A stretch of 64,000 nt of DNA from Nonlabens sp. (GTDB lineage: Bacteria; Bacteroidota; Bacteroidia; Flavobacteriales; Flavobacteriaceae), in NCBI RefSeq assembly GCF_018401815.1, contig NZ_JAGYKG010000006.1, forward strand, positions 124,001 to 188,000, given 5' to 3'. The notes below the pieces were generated by a model, which was given only the letters and a program-made list of their open reading frames with translations, searched no databases and was not told the origin of the DNA. Shown piece after piece: positions 55,805 through 63,845 of this stretch. The position numbers were made by a program, and so were the translations under genes. How positions within the stretch are numbered: position 1 is the stretch's first letter; every line of letters starts with the position of its first letter.

Positions 55805-56158
55805 ATGGATGATAGTAGCTTTTTTTCAATGGACAGATTAGTTGAATTTGGTATGGGTATTACTGTCGCACAACAAATGGTTAGGGCCATGAATGAATCA
55901 ATGACTAGTATGAATATTCCCGGTGCAATGAACCAAATGCAAAAACCAAAAGAAATATTTTTCTACGCAATGATTGAAGGATTTCAAGCAGGACCATTTT
56001 CAGAACACGAATTGGCTCGGTTGATAGCAGAAAAAAAAGTTTCAAAAGAAACTTATGTTTGGATGCCACCTATGTCAAATTGGGAAATGGCAGAACAAAT
56101 TCCAGAAGTTTTAAAGTTGGTTGCATTAACTCCACCGCCATTTCAACAAAATAAATAG
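55805..56158 (+). CDS. Small GYF_2 domain protein (island gene 3)
   Basis: 117 aa from the ATG at 55805; the frame is open upstream to 55712 but that part only mirrors the preceding gene. An amphipathic N-terminus rich in Met is followed by a GYF_2 domain (residues about 50-100: MIEGFQAGPFSEHELARLIA, then ETYVWMPPMSNWEMA) closely like the one at the end of the SPFH protein. It may bind the poly-Pro stretches of gene 2 or itself. It starts 28 bp after gene 2. Confidence 0.75.
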   Translation: MDDSSFFSMDRLVEFGMGITVAQQMVRAMNESMTSMNIPGAMNQMQKPKEIFFYAMIEGFQAGPFSEHELARLIAEKKVSKETYVWMPPMSNWEMAEQIPEVLKLVALTPPPFQQNK

Positions 56159-56161
56159 CTG

Positions 56162-56506
56162 ATGAGAATAAATCTTGTGCAAACAACAATAGCCATAGCA
56201 GTAAGTGCTCTTATCACTTATGGCTTATATAATTTTTATGTTGGGGACAATAAAAACCTTTTAAGTGCAGGCAGTTTTGTGTTTCTTACAACGGCACTGA
56301 TAATGACTATTGGAGCAAGTTTTGAGCCTCCTAGAACTACGACCAATATTAGAGTTGTTTCTGGAATTTTCTTTGCAATTGCTCTGATTAGCAACCTGAT
56401 TTTTACGTTTATTAATTTTTCTGTCCCAAGTTATGTAATTGTTAATGGAATTTTATTGTTAGTTTTTATTTTGATTGCTTACTCGATAAACAAATCAAAA
56501 CAATAG
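56162..56506 (+). CDS. Small multi-span membrane protein (island gene 4)
   Basis: 114 aa with four hydrophobic helices (about residues 6-27, 35-52, 65-84, 89-109) and a basic C-terminus (INKSKQ). No family is recognised. It starts 3 bp after the GYF_2 gene, so it belongs to the cytoplasmic/membrane half of the operon. Confidence 0.65.
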   Translation: MRINLVQTTIAIAVSALITYGLYNFYVGDNKNLLSAGSFVFLTTALIMTIGASFEPPRTTTNIRVVSGIFFAIALISNLIFTFINFSVPSYVIVNGILLLVFILIAYSINKSKQ

Positions 56507-56710
56507 CCAACGCATCAACCAAAGCTTTTTCAAAGAGTGCAATTTGTCTTTGCTTTACGAAACATTTTTATATTTGAGAATTGACATATGTAGAGTACCA
56601 CCTTAACCGAATTGAATTGAATTGAGAAAATGTAGAGCAAGAAAACTACAATAAAAACAAGGCGAAATCTGAAAAGCCATACGAGTAAGAAAAATTATAA
56701 TTTTAAAATA

Positions 56711-58063
56711 ATGAGAAAATTAATTTACACAGTTTTAACGGTAGCATGTTTGATAGGAACTACTCAAGCATACGCCCAAGAGTCGAACGAAGACTTTAAA
56801 TATCGCAGGAGTTCTTTATCAATGATTCTCATTGAGTCTGAAAGTTTCCCTAACAAGGATGCAGTAATGAGTTCATGGAACAATTATCCGTTTCCTGATA
56901 AGTATAACAAGCATGATATTGATTTAAAATCATTTAATATTAATTCAATTGTATTATCAGAACAAGAATTACTTAGTGCAGGATTTTTGAAAGACACTTT
57001 AACGAATCCTCTTCAAATTGCAAAAGCAATAGGAAGTTTAAAACCTGTTAAGTATCTAAATGCTGAAGAAAGTATTGCAGTTGTTATGCCTACTGAGAAA
57101 CAAGAATATCAATTAAAAATTGATAAAGTAATTAATGACAATAAATTAGCAAATAAGGTAGTAGAAAAATGGTTTAATAGGAGTGCTGACGGTAAATTCG
57201 ATATGAGTTTAATCCAAGAGCGAGGGTTTTATAACGCATCTGAATTGGAAGCAAGTATCGCACAAGGTCAAACAAAAGGATTGGCATCCCTTGGTGATGC
57301 TGGAGAAGAGTTAATCAGAAATTCTTTTGTGACTTTTACGAAGTTAGAGTTTATAGAAAATGAACCTGCAGCTGCTCTTGTTCGTGATGCAGCAAAAGCT
57401 CAGATAGCTAAATCTATGGCGGGCAAACCACAAATGTTTATCGATAAAGCGTTACAAGCTGCTGATGCTGCATATGAGAAAACAAAGGAAGGGTATTCTT
57501 TATGGTCGAAAACATGGTTGTATCAATTGAGTTGGAATGAAGAAATAGCTGCAATTTTTTATAATGACTTGTGGTCTGATCCTTCTGCTTTTGACAAATC
57601 TGATTTATTTAGTCTTGAGTTTGTTGGGGTACAGTACAATCAAAGCTTAGTTACTTTCAAAATTGGAGAAACCCGTACACAAGAACAAATAATAGACCTT
57701 GCTCTAGTAAGAAATGTTAATAATGCTTTTGCTAAATTACAAAAGCAAAATGATGTGTTCAAACCAAAAGTACCTGTGATTTCAGTTAATCCAATTACTG
57801 CTCAAATTGGCATGAAGGAAGGTTTAAAAGGCGGAGAAAAGTTTGATGTACTAGAAATGACATTAAATTCTAAAACCGGCTTAACAGAATATAAGAAAGT
57901 TGGTTCAGTCCAAGCAGACAAAAAAATAGTTTGGGATAATAGATATAATGCAGGGGAACAAGTAGAACAAATGCAAGATAAAAATGGAAATCCTATCAAT
58001 GGAACAGCTTTTAAAGGAAGTAAAAAAATCCAGTCGGGGATGTTGCTAAAGCAAGTAAAATAA
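56711..58063 (+). CDS. Exported protein of unknown function (island gene 5)
   Basis: 450 aa with a Sec signal peptide ending AYAQE. The mature protein is mixed alpha/beta: an N-terminal region with SMILIESESFPNKDAV, a helical middle (AKAQIAKSMAGKPQMFIDKA) and a C-terminal beta part with SVNPITAQIGMKEGLKGGEK, which looks like a SH3/PDZ-sized binding module. Not recognised. A 204-bp gap before it is the only sizeable break in the cluster and may hold an internal promoter. Confidence 0.65.
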   Translation: MRKLIYTVLTVACLIGTTQAYAQESNEDFKYRRSSLSMILIESESFPNKDAVMSSWNNYPFPDKYNKHDIDLKSFNINSIVLSEQELLSAGFLKDTLTNPLQIAKAIGSLKPVKYLNAEESIAVVMPTEKQEYQLKIDKVINDNKLANKVVEKWFNRSADGKFDMSLIQERGFYNASELEASIAQGQTKGLASLGDAGEELIRNSFVTFTKLEFIENEPAAALVRDAAKAQIAKSMAGKPQMFIDKALQAADAAYEKTKEGYSLWSKTWLYQLSWNEEIAAIFYNDLWSDPSAFDKSDLFSLEFVGVQYNQSLVTFKIGETRTQEQIIDLALVRNVNNAFAKLQKQNDVFKPKVPVISVNPITAQIGMKEGLKGGEKFDVLEMTLNSKTGLTEYKKVGSVQADKKIVWDNRYNAGEQVEQMQDKNGNPINGTAFKGSKKIQSGMLLKQVK

Positions 58064-58090
58064 ATATTCGTAAACATTAAAGAAATCAAC

Positions 58091-58609
58091 ATGAAAAATA
58101 TACACATAGTACTGATGTTTGTTGCATTTTTGACTTTGCCATACTTTTGTATGGCTCAGTCAAAAAAGAAAGCTGACAAAGAAACTGCTCAATGGAGATA
58201 TGAAATTGAAGCAGTAGGAACAGGAACTCAAGGTACCTATCAAATAAAAGTTTGGTCATATTCAAAAAAACCTGAAACAGCCCTAGAACAAGCAAAAAAG
58301 AACGCTGTTCATGGTATAATTTTCAAAGGATTTCCTGATAAAGACAGGATTAAAGGGCAAAAAGCATTAGCACAAAGTCCAAATTTGGAGCAGGAAAAAG
58401 AAGATTTTTTCAAGGATTTTTTTAACACTGGGGGGAAATACCAAAAATTTGTTACTCTAACTAATAATGGTGCTATTGCCGCAGGTGATAGAATTAAAAT
58501 CAGTAAAAAAGAATACAAAATAGGTGTTGTAGTCAATGTTAATAAAGATGCATTACGAAAAGATTTGGAAGATGCCGGAATTATCAAAGGACTTGGCAGT
58601 GGTTTTTAA
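58091..58609 (+). CDS. Exported LPP20/FlgT-like protein, paralogue A (island gene 6)
   Basis: 172 aa with a signal peptide ending CMAQS. The mature part has a strand-helix pattern reminiscent of LPP20/FlgT-type domains: YQIKVWSYSKKPETALEQAK, KKNAVHGIIFKGFPDKDR, then KDFFNTGGKYQKFVTL. The next gene encodes a paralogue with the same core (EQAKKNAV, FF..NG.Y.KFV.L). Family assignment is tentative. Confidence 0.6.
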   Translation: MKNIHIVLMFVAFLTLPYFCMAQSKKKADKETAQWRYEIEAVGTGTQGTYQIKVWSYSKKPETALEQAKKNAVHGIIFKGFPDKDRIKGQKALAQSPNLEQEKEDFFKDFFNTGGKYQKFVTLTNNGAIAAGDRIKISKKEYKIGVVVNVNKDALRKDLEDAGIIKGLGSGF

Positions 58610-58623
58610 TAAAATAAATAGGA

Positions 58624-59115
58624 ATGAAATATTTAAATTATACAAAAATACTTTTTGTAATATCAATAGTTTTTATTTCTTGTAATTCTCAAAAGAAAAT
58701 TGCCGGGAATTACTCCTACAAAACAGAATGTCTTGGGATTGAAATGGATGGCTCGCAAACTGTTAAGGCTTGGGGCAATGGAAGGAATAGATTTGATGTA
58801 ATTGAACAAGCAAAAAAAAACGCTGTTAACGATGTTCTTTTCAATGGCATTTATGAAGGTAAGCAAGATTGCGAAAAAAGACCTGTTGTTGTAGAGGTGA
58901 ATGCTCGGCAAAAACATGAGGCATATTTTAATAAATTCTTTGCTGATAATGGCAATTACAAAAAATTTGTATCATTAAAAGACGAACGCATTGGTCAAAA
59001 AGTATCAAGAGATCGCAAGAGAGCACGCCAGAGTGTTACTCACGGTGTTGTTATACGTGTTCTCCGTGCAGAACTAAAGCAACAAATGATTAAGGACGAA
59101 ATTCTTAAAAATTAA
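58624..59115 (+). CDS. LPP20/FlgT-like lipoprotein, paralogue B (island gene 7)
   Basis: 163 aa. The signal ends in a lipobox (FISC, Cys20), so this paralogue is membrane-anchored whereas the preceding one is soluble. It shares EQAKKNAVNDVLFNGIYEGK and FNKFFADNGNYKKFVSL, and ends with a basic C-terminal region (RKRARQSVTHGVVIRVL). Tandem soluble/anchored paralogues suggest a heteromeric envelope complex. Confidence 0.6.
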   Translation: MKYLNYTKILFVISIVFISCNSQKKIAGNYSYKTECLGIEMDGSQTVKAWGNGRNRFDVIEQAKKNAVNDVLFNGIYEGKQDCEKRPVVVEVNARQKHEAYFNKFFADNGNYKKFVSLKDERIGQKVSRDRKRARQSVTHGVVIRVLRAELKQQMIKDEILKN

Positions 59116-59133
59116 CAATTTAAAAGTAAATAT

Positions 59134-60087
59134 ATGAGACATTTAATTTTAGCATTTTTATTGGTTTTATGCACAGCAAGTGCTTTTTCACAGGCAAAAA
59201 AACCAACAATTATGATTGTGCCAAGCGATGTTTGGTGTAATACAAATGGTTATATGATGGAGTTTGATAATCAAGGATTACAAGTTAAGGTTCCTGATTA
59301 TAAAAAAGCTTTACAAGAAAATTCAGATTTGTTATTAGTTATTAGTAAAATAAACGAATTAATGGCAGATAGAGGTTTCCCACTTAAAAATTTGGAATCA
59401 TCTCTTAAGTCATTAGAAAGTGAGGCTGCAGAAGATGCCATGTTAACCAGTAAAGGAGGAGGAGAGATTAATGAAAGTCCGATAGATGCATTAAAGAAAG
59501 TCGCAAAAGCAGATATTTGGATGCAAATGACATGGACAGTTAATACTACGGGACCTAAAAAATCAATTACTTTTAATTTACAAGGATTAGACGCTTATAC
59601 CGATAAGCAAATTGCTGGGGCTTCTGGTACTGGTGAACCATCATTTACTGCCGAATTGCCAGTATTATTAGAAGAAGCCGTTCTCTCACACCTTGATAAT
59701 TTTAATGTACAACTTCAGAATCATTTTGATGATATGTTTACAAATGGTCGGGAAATTACGCTTCGCATTATGACATGGGATACTTGGGATTATGATTTAG
59801 AAACAGATGAGTTTGGAGATGATGAACTTGGATTTTTATTAGAAGATTGGGTGGCTAGTAATACTGTTGAGGGCAGATTCTCGACCTCAACTTCTACGGA
59901 GAACATGATGTTAATGGAACAAGTTCGGATTCCTTTGTATAACGAAAGAAATGGCAGGCAAAGAGCACTAGATGCCAGAGGATGGGCAAATGGATTAAGA
60001 AAATACTTAAAGGATACTTACGAAATTGAATCGAAATTAATGATGAAAGGTCTTGGTCAGGCTCAATTAGTTTTAGGTGAAAAATAA
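59134..60087 (+). CDS. DUF6175-like exported protein (island gene 8)
   Basis: 317 aa with a signal peptide ending AFSQA. The start of the mature part (KPTIMIVPSDVWCNTNGYMM) and the LESSLKSLESEAAEDAM region match my memory of the DUF6175 family of Bacteroidota. It contains a CsgG-like nucleotide-free alpha/beta pattern (DIWMQMTWTVNTTGPKKSIT, LDAYTDKQIAGASGTG). The family function is not known. It lies 18 bp after the lipoprotein gene. Confidence 0.65.
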   Translation: MRHLILAFLLVLCTASAFSQAKKPTIMIVPSDVWCNTNGYMMEFDNQGLQVKVPDYKKALQENSDLLLVISKINELMADRGFPLKNLESSLKSLESEAAEDAMLTSKGGGEINESPIDALKKVAKADIWMQMTWTVNTTGPKKSITFNLQGLDAYTDKQIAGASGTGEPSFTAELPVLLEEAVLSHLDNFNVQLQNHFDDMFTNGREITLRIMTWDTWDYDLETDEFGDDELGFLLEDWVASNTVEGRFSTSTSTENMMLMEQVRIPLYNERNGRQRALDARGWANGLRKYLKDTYEIESKLMMKGLGQAQLVLGEK

Positions 60088-60105
60088 ATTTTGAAAATTA
60101 GAGAG

Positions 60106-61074
60106 ATGAAAAAAATAACATTAATAATCGGATTTTTTCTTTTCAATTATGTTTTGTTTGCTCAAAACAATCAAGGGAAAGCAGATGATGCAGGGCGTAT
60201 AGCCCTTGCATCGGTAGTTTCTGATCAAATTGAAGGACTAACGCCTTCTGCTCAATCAAATTTGCAGAACAAATTAAATCGTATTGCTACAAAAAATGGT
60301 ATGGGAGGCAGTTCTTTAAATAATCGTTTTATTATTACAGCCAATGTTGTTATTTTAACAAAGGATATTACTCCTACTGCCCCTCCTATGCAAGCATATA
60401 CTTTAGAAATAACTCTTTACATTGGTGATGGTGTTGAAGGCACTTTGTTTTCAAGTACATCAGTAACACTAAAAGGTGTTGGTAAAACTGAAACTAAAGC
60501 ATATATGGCTGCACTAAAAAATCTAAAAGTTTCGGATCCCAAATACCAAAGTTTTATTGAACAAGGAAAAAATAAAATAATAGAGTATTATAATAGTAAA
60601 TGTGATTTTATTTTGAAAGAAGCTGATGCGCTAGTTAGTCAAAATGAATTTGATGCGGCCATTGCAAAATTAGTTTCAATTCCAGAGGTTTGTAAAGATT
60701 GTTTTGATAAAGCAATGGATAAGGTTGGACCCATATATCAACAACAAATAGATAGGCAATGTAAAGTTGATTTGGCAGAAGCAAAAAATGTGTGGAATGC
60801 AAATTTAGACGGTACAGGTGCAAGTAAAGCATCGAATTATCTTGGAAATATAGATCCAAATTCATCTTGTTATAATGAAGCACTTAACTTTTCAAATGTG
60901 ATAGCAAAAAGAATAAAAGAATTAGATCAACGTGAGTGGGACTTTAAGTTAAAACAACAGCAAGATGATGTTGATATTCAAAAATCTACGATAAAAGCTG
61001 CTCGTGATATCGGAGTTGCTTATGGTGAAAATCAACCACAAAATATTCAATACAATTACAGAGGTTGGTATTAG
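60106..61074 (+). CDS. Exported CsgG/FlgT-like protein (island gene 9)
   Basis: 322 aa from the ATG at 60106 (a TTG at 60091 is open but the signal peptide begins at MKKITLIIGF). After the signal (VLFAQ) comes a domain with NNRFIITANVVILTKDITPT and LEITLYIGDGVEGTLFSSTS, then GVGKTETKAYMAALKNL, a pattern of FlgT/CsgG-type domains; helical repeats with paired Cys (CKDCFDKAMD) and a Gln-rich tail follow. Last gene of the cluster. Confidence 0.6.
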   Translation: MKKITLIIGFFLFNYVLFAQNNQGKADDAGRIALASVVSDQIEGLTPSAQSNLQNKLNRIATKNGMGGSSLNNRFIITANVVILTKDITPTAPPMQAYTLEITLYIGDGVEGTLFSSTSVTLKGVGKTETKAYMAALKNLKVSDPKYQSFIEQGKNKIIEYYNSKCDFILKEADALVSQNEFDAAIAKLVSIPEVCKDCFDKAMDKVGPIYQQQIDRQCKVDLAEAKNVWNANLDGTGASKASNYLGNIDPNSSCYNEALNFSNVIAKRIKELDQREWDFKLKQQQDDVDIQKSTIKAARDIGVAYGENQPQNIQYNYRGWY

Positions 61075-61499
61075 TAAAATTAGATGCAGGTAATTTTACG
61101 AGCCTTTTGCCAAAGCCCCACGAGGTTACTATTTACCAATTAATGTGCAAAGAGCTTGCAACGACATTACAACTAGAGAAATTATTTTAAAAATTGCCGG
61201 TACTTTAAAATAATAAAAAACGCTGACATACGAGCCGACTAAAATCGAAGAAAGTTAAATATCAACGACAAGAAAACTGAATAATGACCATGGTTTATAA
61301 GACGGTAAGCTTTCCTAAAAATAGGCCAATTATAGACCCAGCCAAAATCAGTAAATTTTAATTATTTTGGCTGTACTCAGTTTTTGAGTTTACTAATTAT
61401 TTGAGTCAAAGAAGCTTATACCTACTTCCAAAAGCTTTGTATGGTGGAGAATAATGTACATATCCTGCATAATAAAGTTCGATATTTGTCGGATTTCTT
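61075..61499. other. Island right arm, no gene seen
   Basis: About 425 bp, AT-rich. An AAAATTTAATTATTTT-type hairpin flanked by GCCAAAA/TTTTGGC at about 61341-61371 could end the operon transcript. Confidence 0.45.
61341..61371 (+). terminator. Possible terminator of the island operon
   Basis: CAGCCAAAAT and ATTTTGGCTG form a 10-bp inverted repeat around an 11-base loop; the T-tract is weak. Confidence 0.45.
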
Positions 61500-61730
61500 G
61501 TACTAAAGACTCTTCTTAACTGAAGAGTTTTTTTTATTTATGAAAAATACAATCATCTCAACTAAAGGGACGCAGTGTTTACTGCCGAGCTTGCCTCGGC
61601 ACCCGTCTCGAGTACTAAAGACTCTTCTTAACTGAAGAGTCTTTTTTATTTATGAAAAATACAATCATCTCCAATAAAGGGACGCAGTGTTTACTGCCGA
61701 GCTTGCCTCGGCACCCGTCTCGAGTACTAA
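61500..61730. repeat. Right tandem 112-bp att-like units
   Basis: Units start at 61500 and 61612, period 112, ending with CCCGTCTCGAGTACTAA at 61714-61730. The leftmost unit lacks the tRNA part (it begins at GTACTAAAG). They are nearly identical to the left units at 50745. Confidence 0.9.
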
Positions 61731-61766
61731 GCCCTTTTATAATCATTTGATTATGAGAGGTTTTTT
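61730..61766 (+). terminator. Displaced native terminator of tRNA-Leu
   Basis: Directly after the last tRNA 3'-end copy: CCTTTTATAATCAT-TTG-ATTATGAGAGG and a T7 run. I infer this was the terminator next to tRNA-Leu before the island arrived. Confidence 0.5.
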
Positions 61767-62000
61767 TATTAAACAAGTTTATTTGATACCGTTTGCCTCG
61801 TATTTGCCCCGAAATCATTAAATAGAATGTTTTTTATGTAGTTCACCTACTGAATTACAAAACATTTTAACGTTGGGTCTTCTATGGTTTAGAACATGCA
61901 TTAAATTAGTGTGTTTATTCAATAGGATGACGGTCGAAAATAATACTCTAAGGTTTAGTCTTTTCCTAATATAAACACTACTCTTTTCACACAGTATATT
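61767..62000. other. Intergenic region between the island and the AbiE-type locus
   Basis: No gene with coding character on either strand; two weak antisense frames here cross the repeats and are not convincing. Confidence 0.45.
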
Positions 62001-62029
62001 TGTCACAATTATTTACTATATTTGTGACA
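61995..62029 (+). promoter_or_regulatory. Promoter/operator of the AbiE-type pair
   Basis: TGTCACA at 62001 and TGTGACA at 62023 form an inverted repeat; TATATTTG occurs at 61995 and again at 62017, the latter a good -7 element 22 bp before the start. AbiEi-type antitoxins are known to repress their own promoter through inverted repeats, so this is the likely operator. Confidence 0.55.
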
Positions 62030-62045
62030 GATTATATATTTAAAA

Positions 62046-62648
62046 ATGGCTATATCTGTCGAAAAAAAAGTAAAAAAAGCAATTACCAATTATAAAAAGG
62101 GGAAAATATTTTTCCCGTATAACTTCTCTAAGTTTGGAACTTCTACGGCAGTAAGACAAGCCTTAAACAGATTAGAGGACGATGAATTTCTTTTAAGATT
62201 AGCTCACGGAATTTACCTTTATCCAAAAAGACATCCAAAATTTGGAATTTTATACCCTAGTATTGATGAAATCGCTATAGCAATCGCTAATAGAGATAAA
62301 GCGAGAATAATTCCCACAGGAATACACGCTTTAAATAAATTAGGTTTATCTACACAAGTTCCTATGAATGTGGTCTACTTAACAGACGGGTCTTCGAGGT
62401 CAATAAAAATCAATAAAGGAAGTATCAAATTCAAAAAAGCTTCGCCAAAGCTACTTTCTGTAAAAAGTGATAAAATCATACTTATAATTCAAGCTTTAAA
62501 AGAATTAGGACAGGAAAATATAAGTTCAAAAGTCAAAGAAAGAATAAAGCAAATATTATTAACCGTTGATAAAGATATTGTTACACATGATATAAAACTT
62601 GCACCTCAATGGGTAACCGAAATTATCAAAAAAATAATTGAACAATAA
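62046..62648 (+). CDS. AbiEi-like antitoxin (DUF6088 family)
   Basis: 200 aa. The N-terminal winged helix (KIFFPYNFSKFGTSTAVRQA, then RLAHGIYLYPK) binds DNA and the C-terminal part corresponds to the antitoxin domain (PTGIHALNKLGLSTQVP, VVYLTDGSSRSIKINKG). It is followed 1 bp later by the nucleotidyltransferase toxin gene. Type IV antitoxins of this kind neutralise the toxin and repress the operon. Confidence 0.85.
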   Translation: MAISVEKKVKKAITNYKKGKIFFPYNFSKFGTSTAVRQALNRLEDDEFLLRLAHGIYLYPKRHPKFGILYPSIDEIAIAIANRDKARIIPTGIHALNKLGLSTQVPMNVVYLTDGSSRSIKINKGSIKFKKASPKLLSVKSDKIILIIQALKELGQENISSKVKERIKQILLTVDKDIVTHDIKLAPQWVTEIIKKIIEQ

Positions 62649-62649
62649 A

Positions 62650-63648
62650 ATGGAAGAGTGGTTTAAACTTAGCGAACACGATAGAAGAATTATAATAAAT
62701 CAAGCAAGTACAAAGAGTGGATTACTTCCTGTAGCTGTCGAAAAAGATTTATGGGTTATTATAGCTTTGCAAGCTATATATTCAACAGAGGTCGCTAAAC
62801 ATTTAGTTTTTAAGGGAGGAACATCTTTAAGTAAAGCTTGGGGAATTATAGAAAGATTTTCAGAAGACATTGATTTAGCTATTGATAGGTCATTTTTTGG
62901 TTTTAAAGGAGAATTGAGTAGAGCTCAAGTTAAGAACCTTAGAAAAGCGTCCTGCAAGTATGTAGCCGAAAAATTCCATATCCTTCTTGAAAAAGCTCTT
63001 TTAAAAAATGGAGTTAAAGAATTTGAACTAAGCGTTACTGAATTTGAAGAATCTGACACAGACCCTTTAGCCATAGAAATAAGATATCTATCATTAGTTG
63101 AGCAACAGGAATATTTACAACCGAGAATATTAATAGAAATTAGTTCAAGGTCACTCATTGAACCATATGAAAATAAAAAGTTATCATCAATTATAAGTGA
63201 AATTTATCCAAATGAAAATTTTGTTGACCACCCAACAAATATCCCAACAGTAATTCCAACGAGAACTTTAATTGAAAAGATGTTCTTATTACACGAAGAA
63301 TTTCAAAAGCCAAAAGATAGAAAAATTAGAAGTGAACGAATGACAAGACATCTTTATGATATTTCAAGACTTATGGACACAGAATATTTAGAAAAAGTAA
63401 TTTCTGACAAAAATTTATATAATACTATTATAGAACACAGAAGTAAATTGACAAAAGTCTCTTGGGTAGATTATGATAAACATAACTATAGTACTTTAAA
63501 CTTTATTCCGCCAAAAGAAATTATAGATGAGTATGAAAAGGATTATAAAGCGATGAAAGAAAGTATGTTCTATGGAGAAACAGATTCATTTGAAAGTCTA
63601 ATAAAAAAATTAAAAAAACTGAACGATAGAATTAATAATTTGGAATAA
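62650..63648 (+). CDS. AbiEii/AbiGii nucleotidyltransferase toxin
   Basis: About 332 aa from the ATG at 62650 (a TTG at 62638 is also open). The nucleotidyltransferase motif is KGGTSLSKAW followed by FSEDIDLAID, with the catalytic Asp pair; ILIEISSRS follows and IPTRTLIEKMFLLHEE is the usual helical part. Related toxins block tRNA or other targets by NMP transfer and cause growth arrest or abortive infection. It forms a pair with the preceding gene. Confidence 0.9.
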   Translation: MEEWFKLSEHDRRIIINQASTKSGLLPVAVEKDLWVIIALQAIYSTEVAKHLVFKGGTSLSKAWGIIERFSEDIDLAIDRSFFGFKGELSRAQVKNLRKASCKYVAEKFHILLEKALLKNGVKEFELSVTEFEESDTDPLAIEIRYLSLVEQQEYLQPRILIEISSRSLIEPYENKKLSSIISEIYPNENFVDHPTNIPTVIPTRTLIEKMFLLHEEFQKPKDRKIRSERMTRHLYDISRLMDTEYLEKVISDKNLYNTIIEHRSKLTKVSWVDYDKHNYSTLNFIPPKEIIDEYEKDYKAMKESMFYGETDSFESLIKKLKKLNDRINNLE

Positions 63649-63789
63649 AACTATCCTTAATAACTTAGATAAAAAATAGCGGCTGATGGTTAAATGAATT
63701 CAATTTCCTGCTTTTAATAAACAATAAAACTATCTGAAAAGTCCGAACATTAAATCCCGCTACTATTCTTATACTAGACCGTTGTTTTT

Positions 63790-63842
63790 TGTAAACATAT
63801 ACATTTACATATATTTAATTTTGTAAACTTAAAGATTTACAA
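63790..63842 (+). promoter_or_regulatory. Two inverted-repeat operators upstream of the mmpA remnant
   Basis: TGTAAA(8)TTTACA at 63790-63809 and TTGTAAA(8)TTTACAA at 63821-63842, spaced about 31 bp centre to centre, adjoin the ATG at 63846. They look like binding sites for a dimeric HTH repressor, probably the gene's own product. Confidence 0.55.
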
Positions 63843-63845
63843 AAA

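Larger units (their letters stand above)
50757..61729. mobile_element. 11-kb genomic island at tRNA-Leu(UAA), no integrase seen
   Basis: DNA bounded by 112-bp repeats that contain the tRNA 3' end, two on each side. It holds an IS3-family element, a degraded stretch and nine same-strand genes (53687-61074). None encodes a recognisable integrase or relaxase, so the element may be a remnant or be moved by another element's recombinase; RecA recombination between the repeats could excise it. The native downstream terminator of the tRNA appears displaced to 61730. Confidence 0.75.

Noticed and set aside
61615..62006. Two leftward ORFs of about 62-67 codons
   Set aside because: One runs through the 112-bp repeat and terminator, the other is low in coding character and has no start context; both look like chance.
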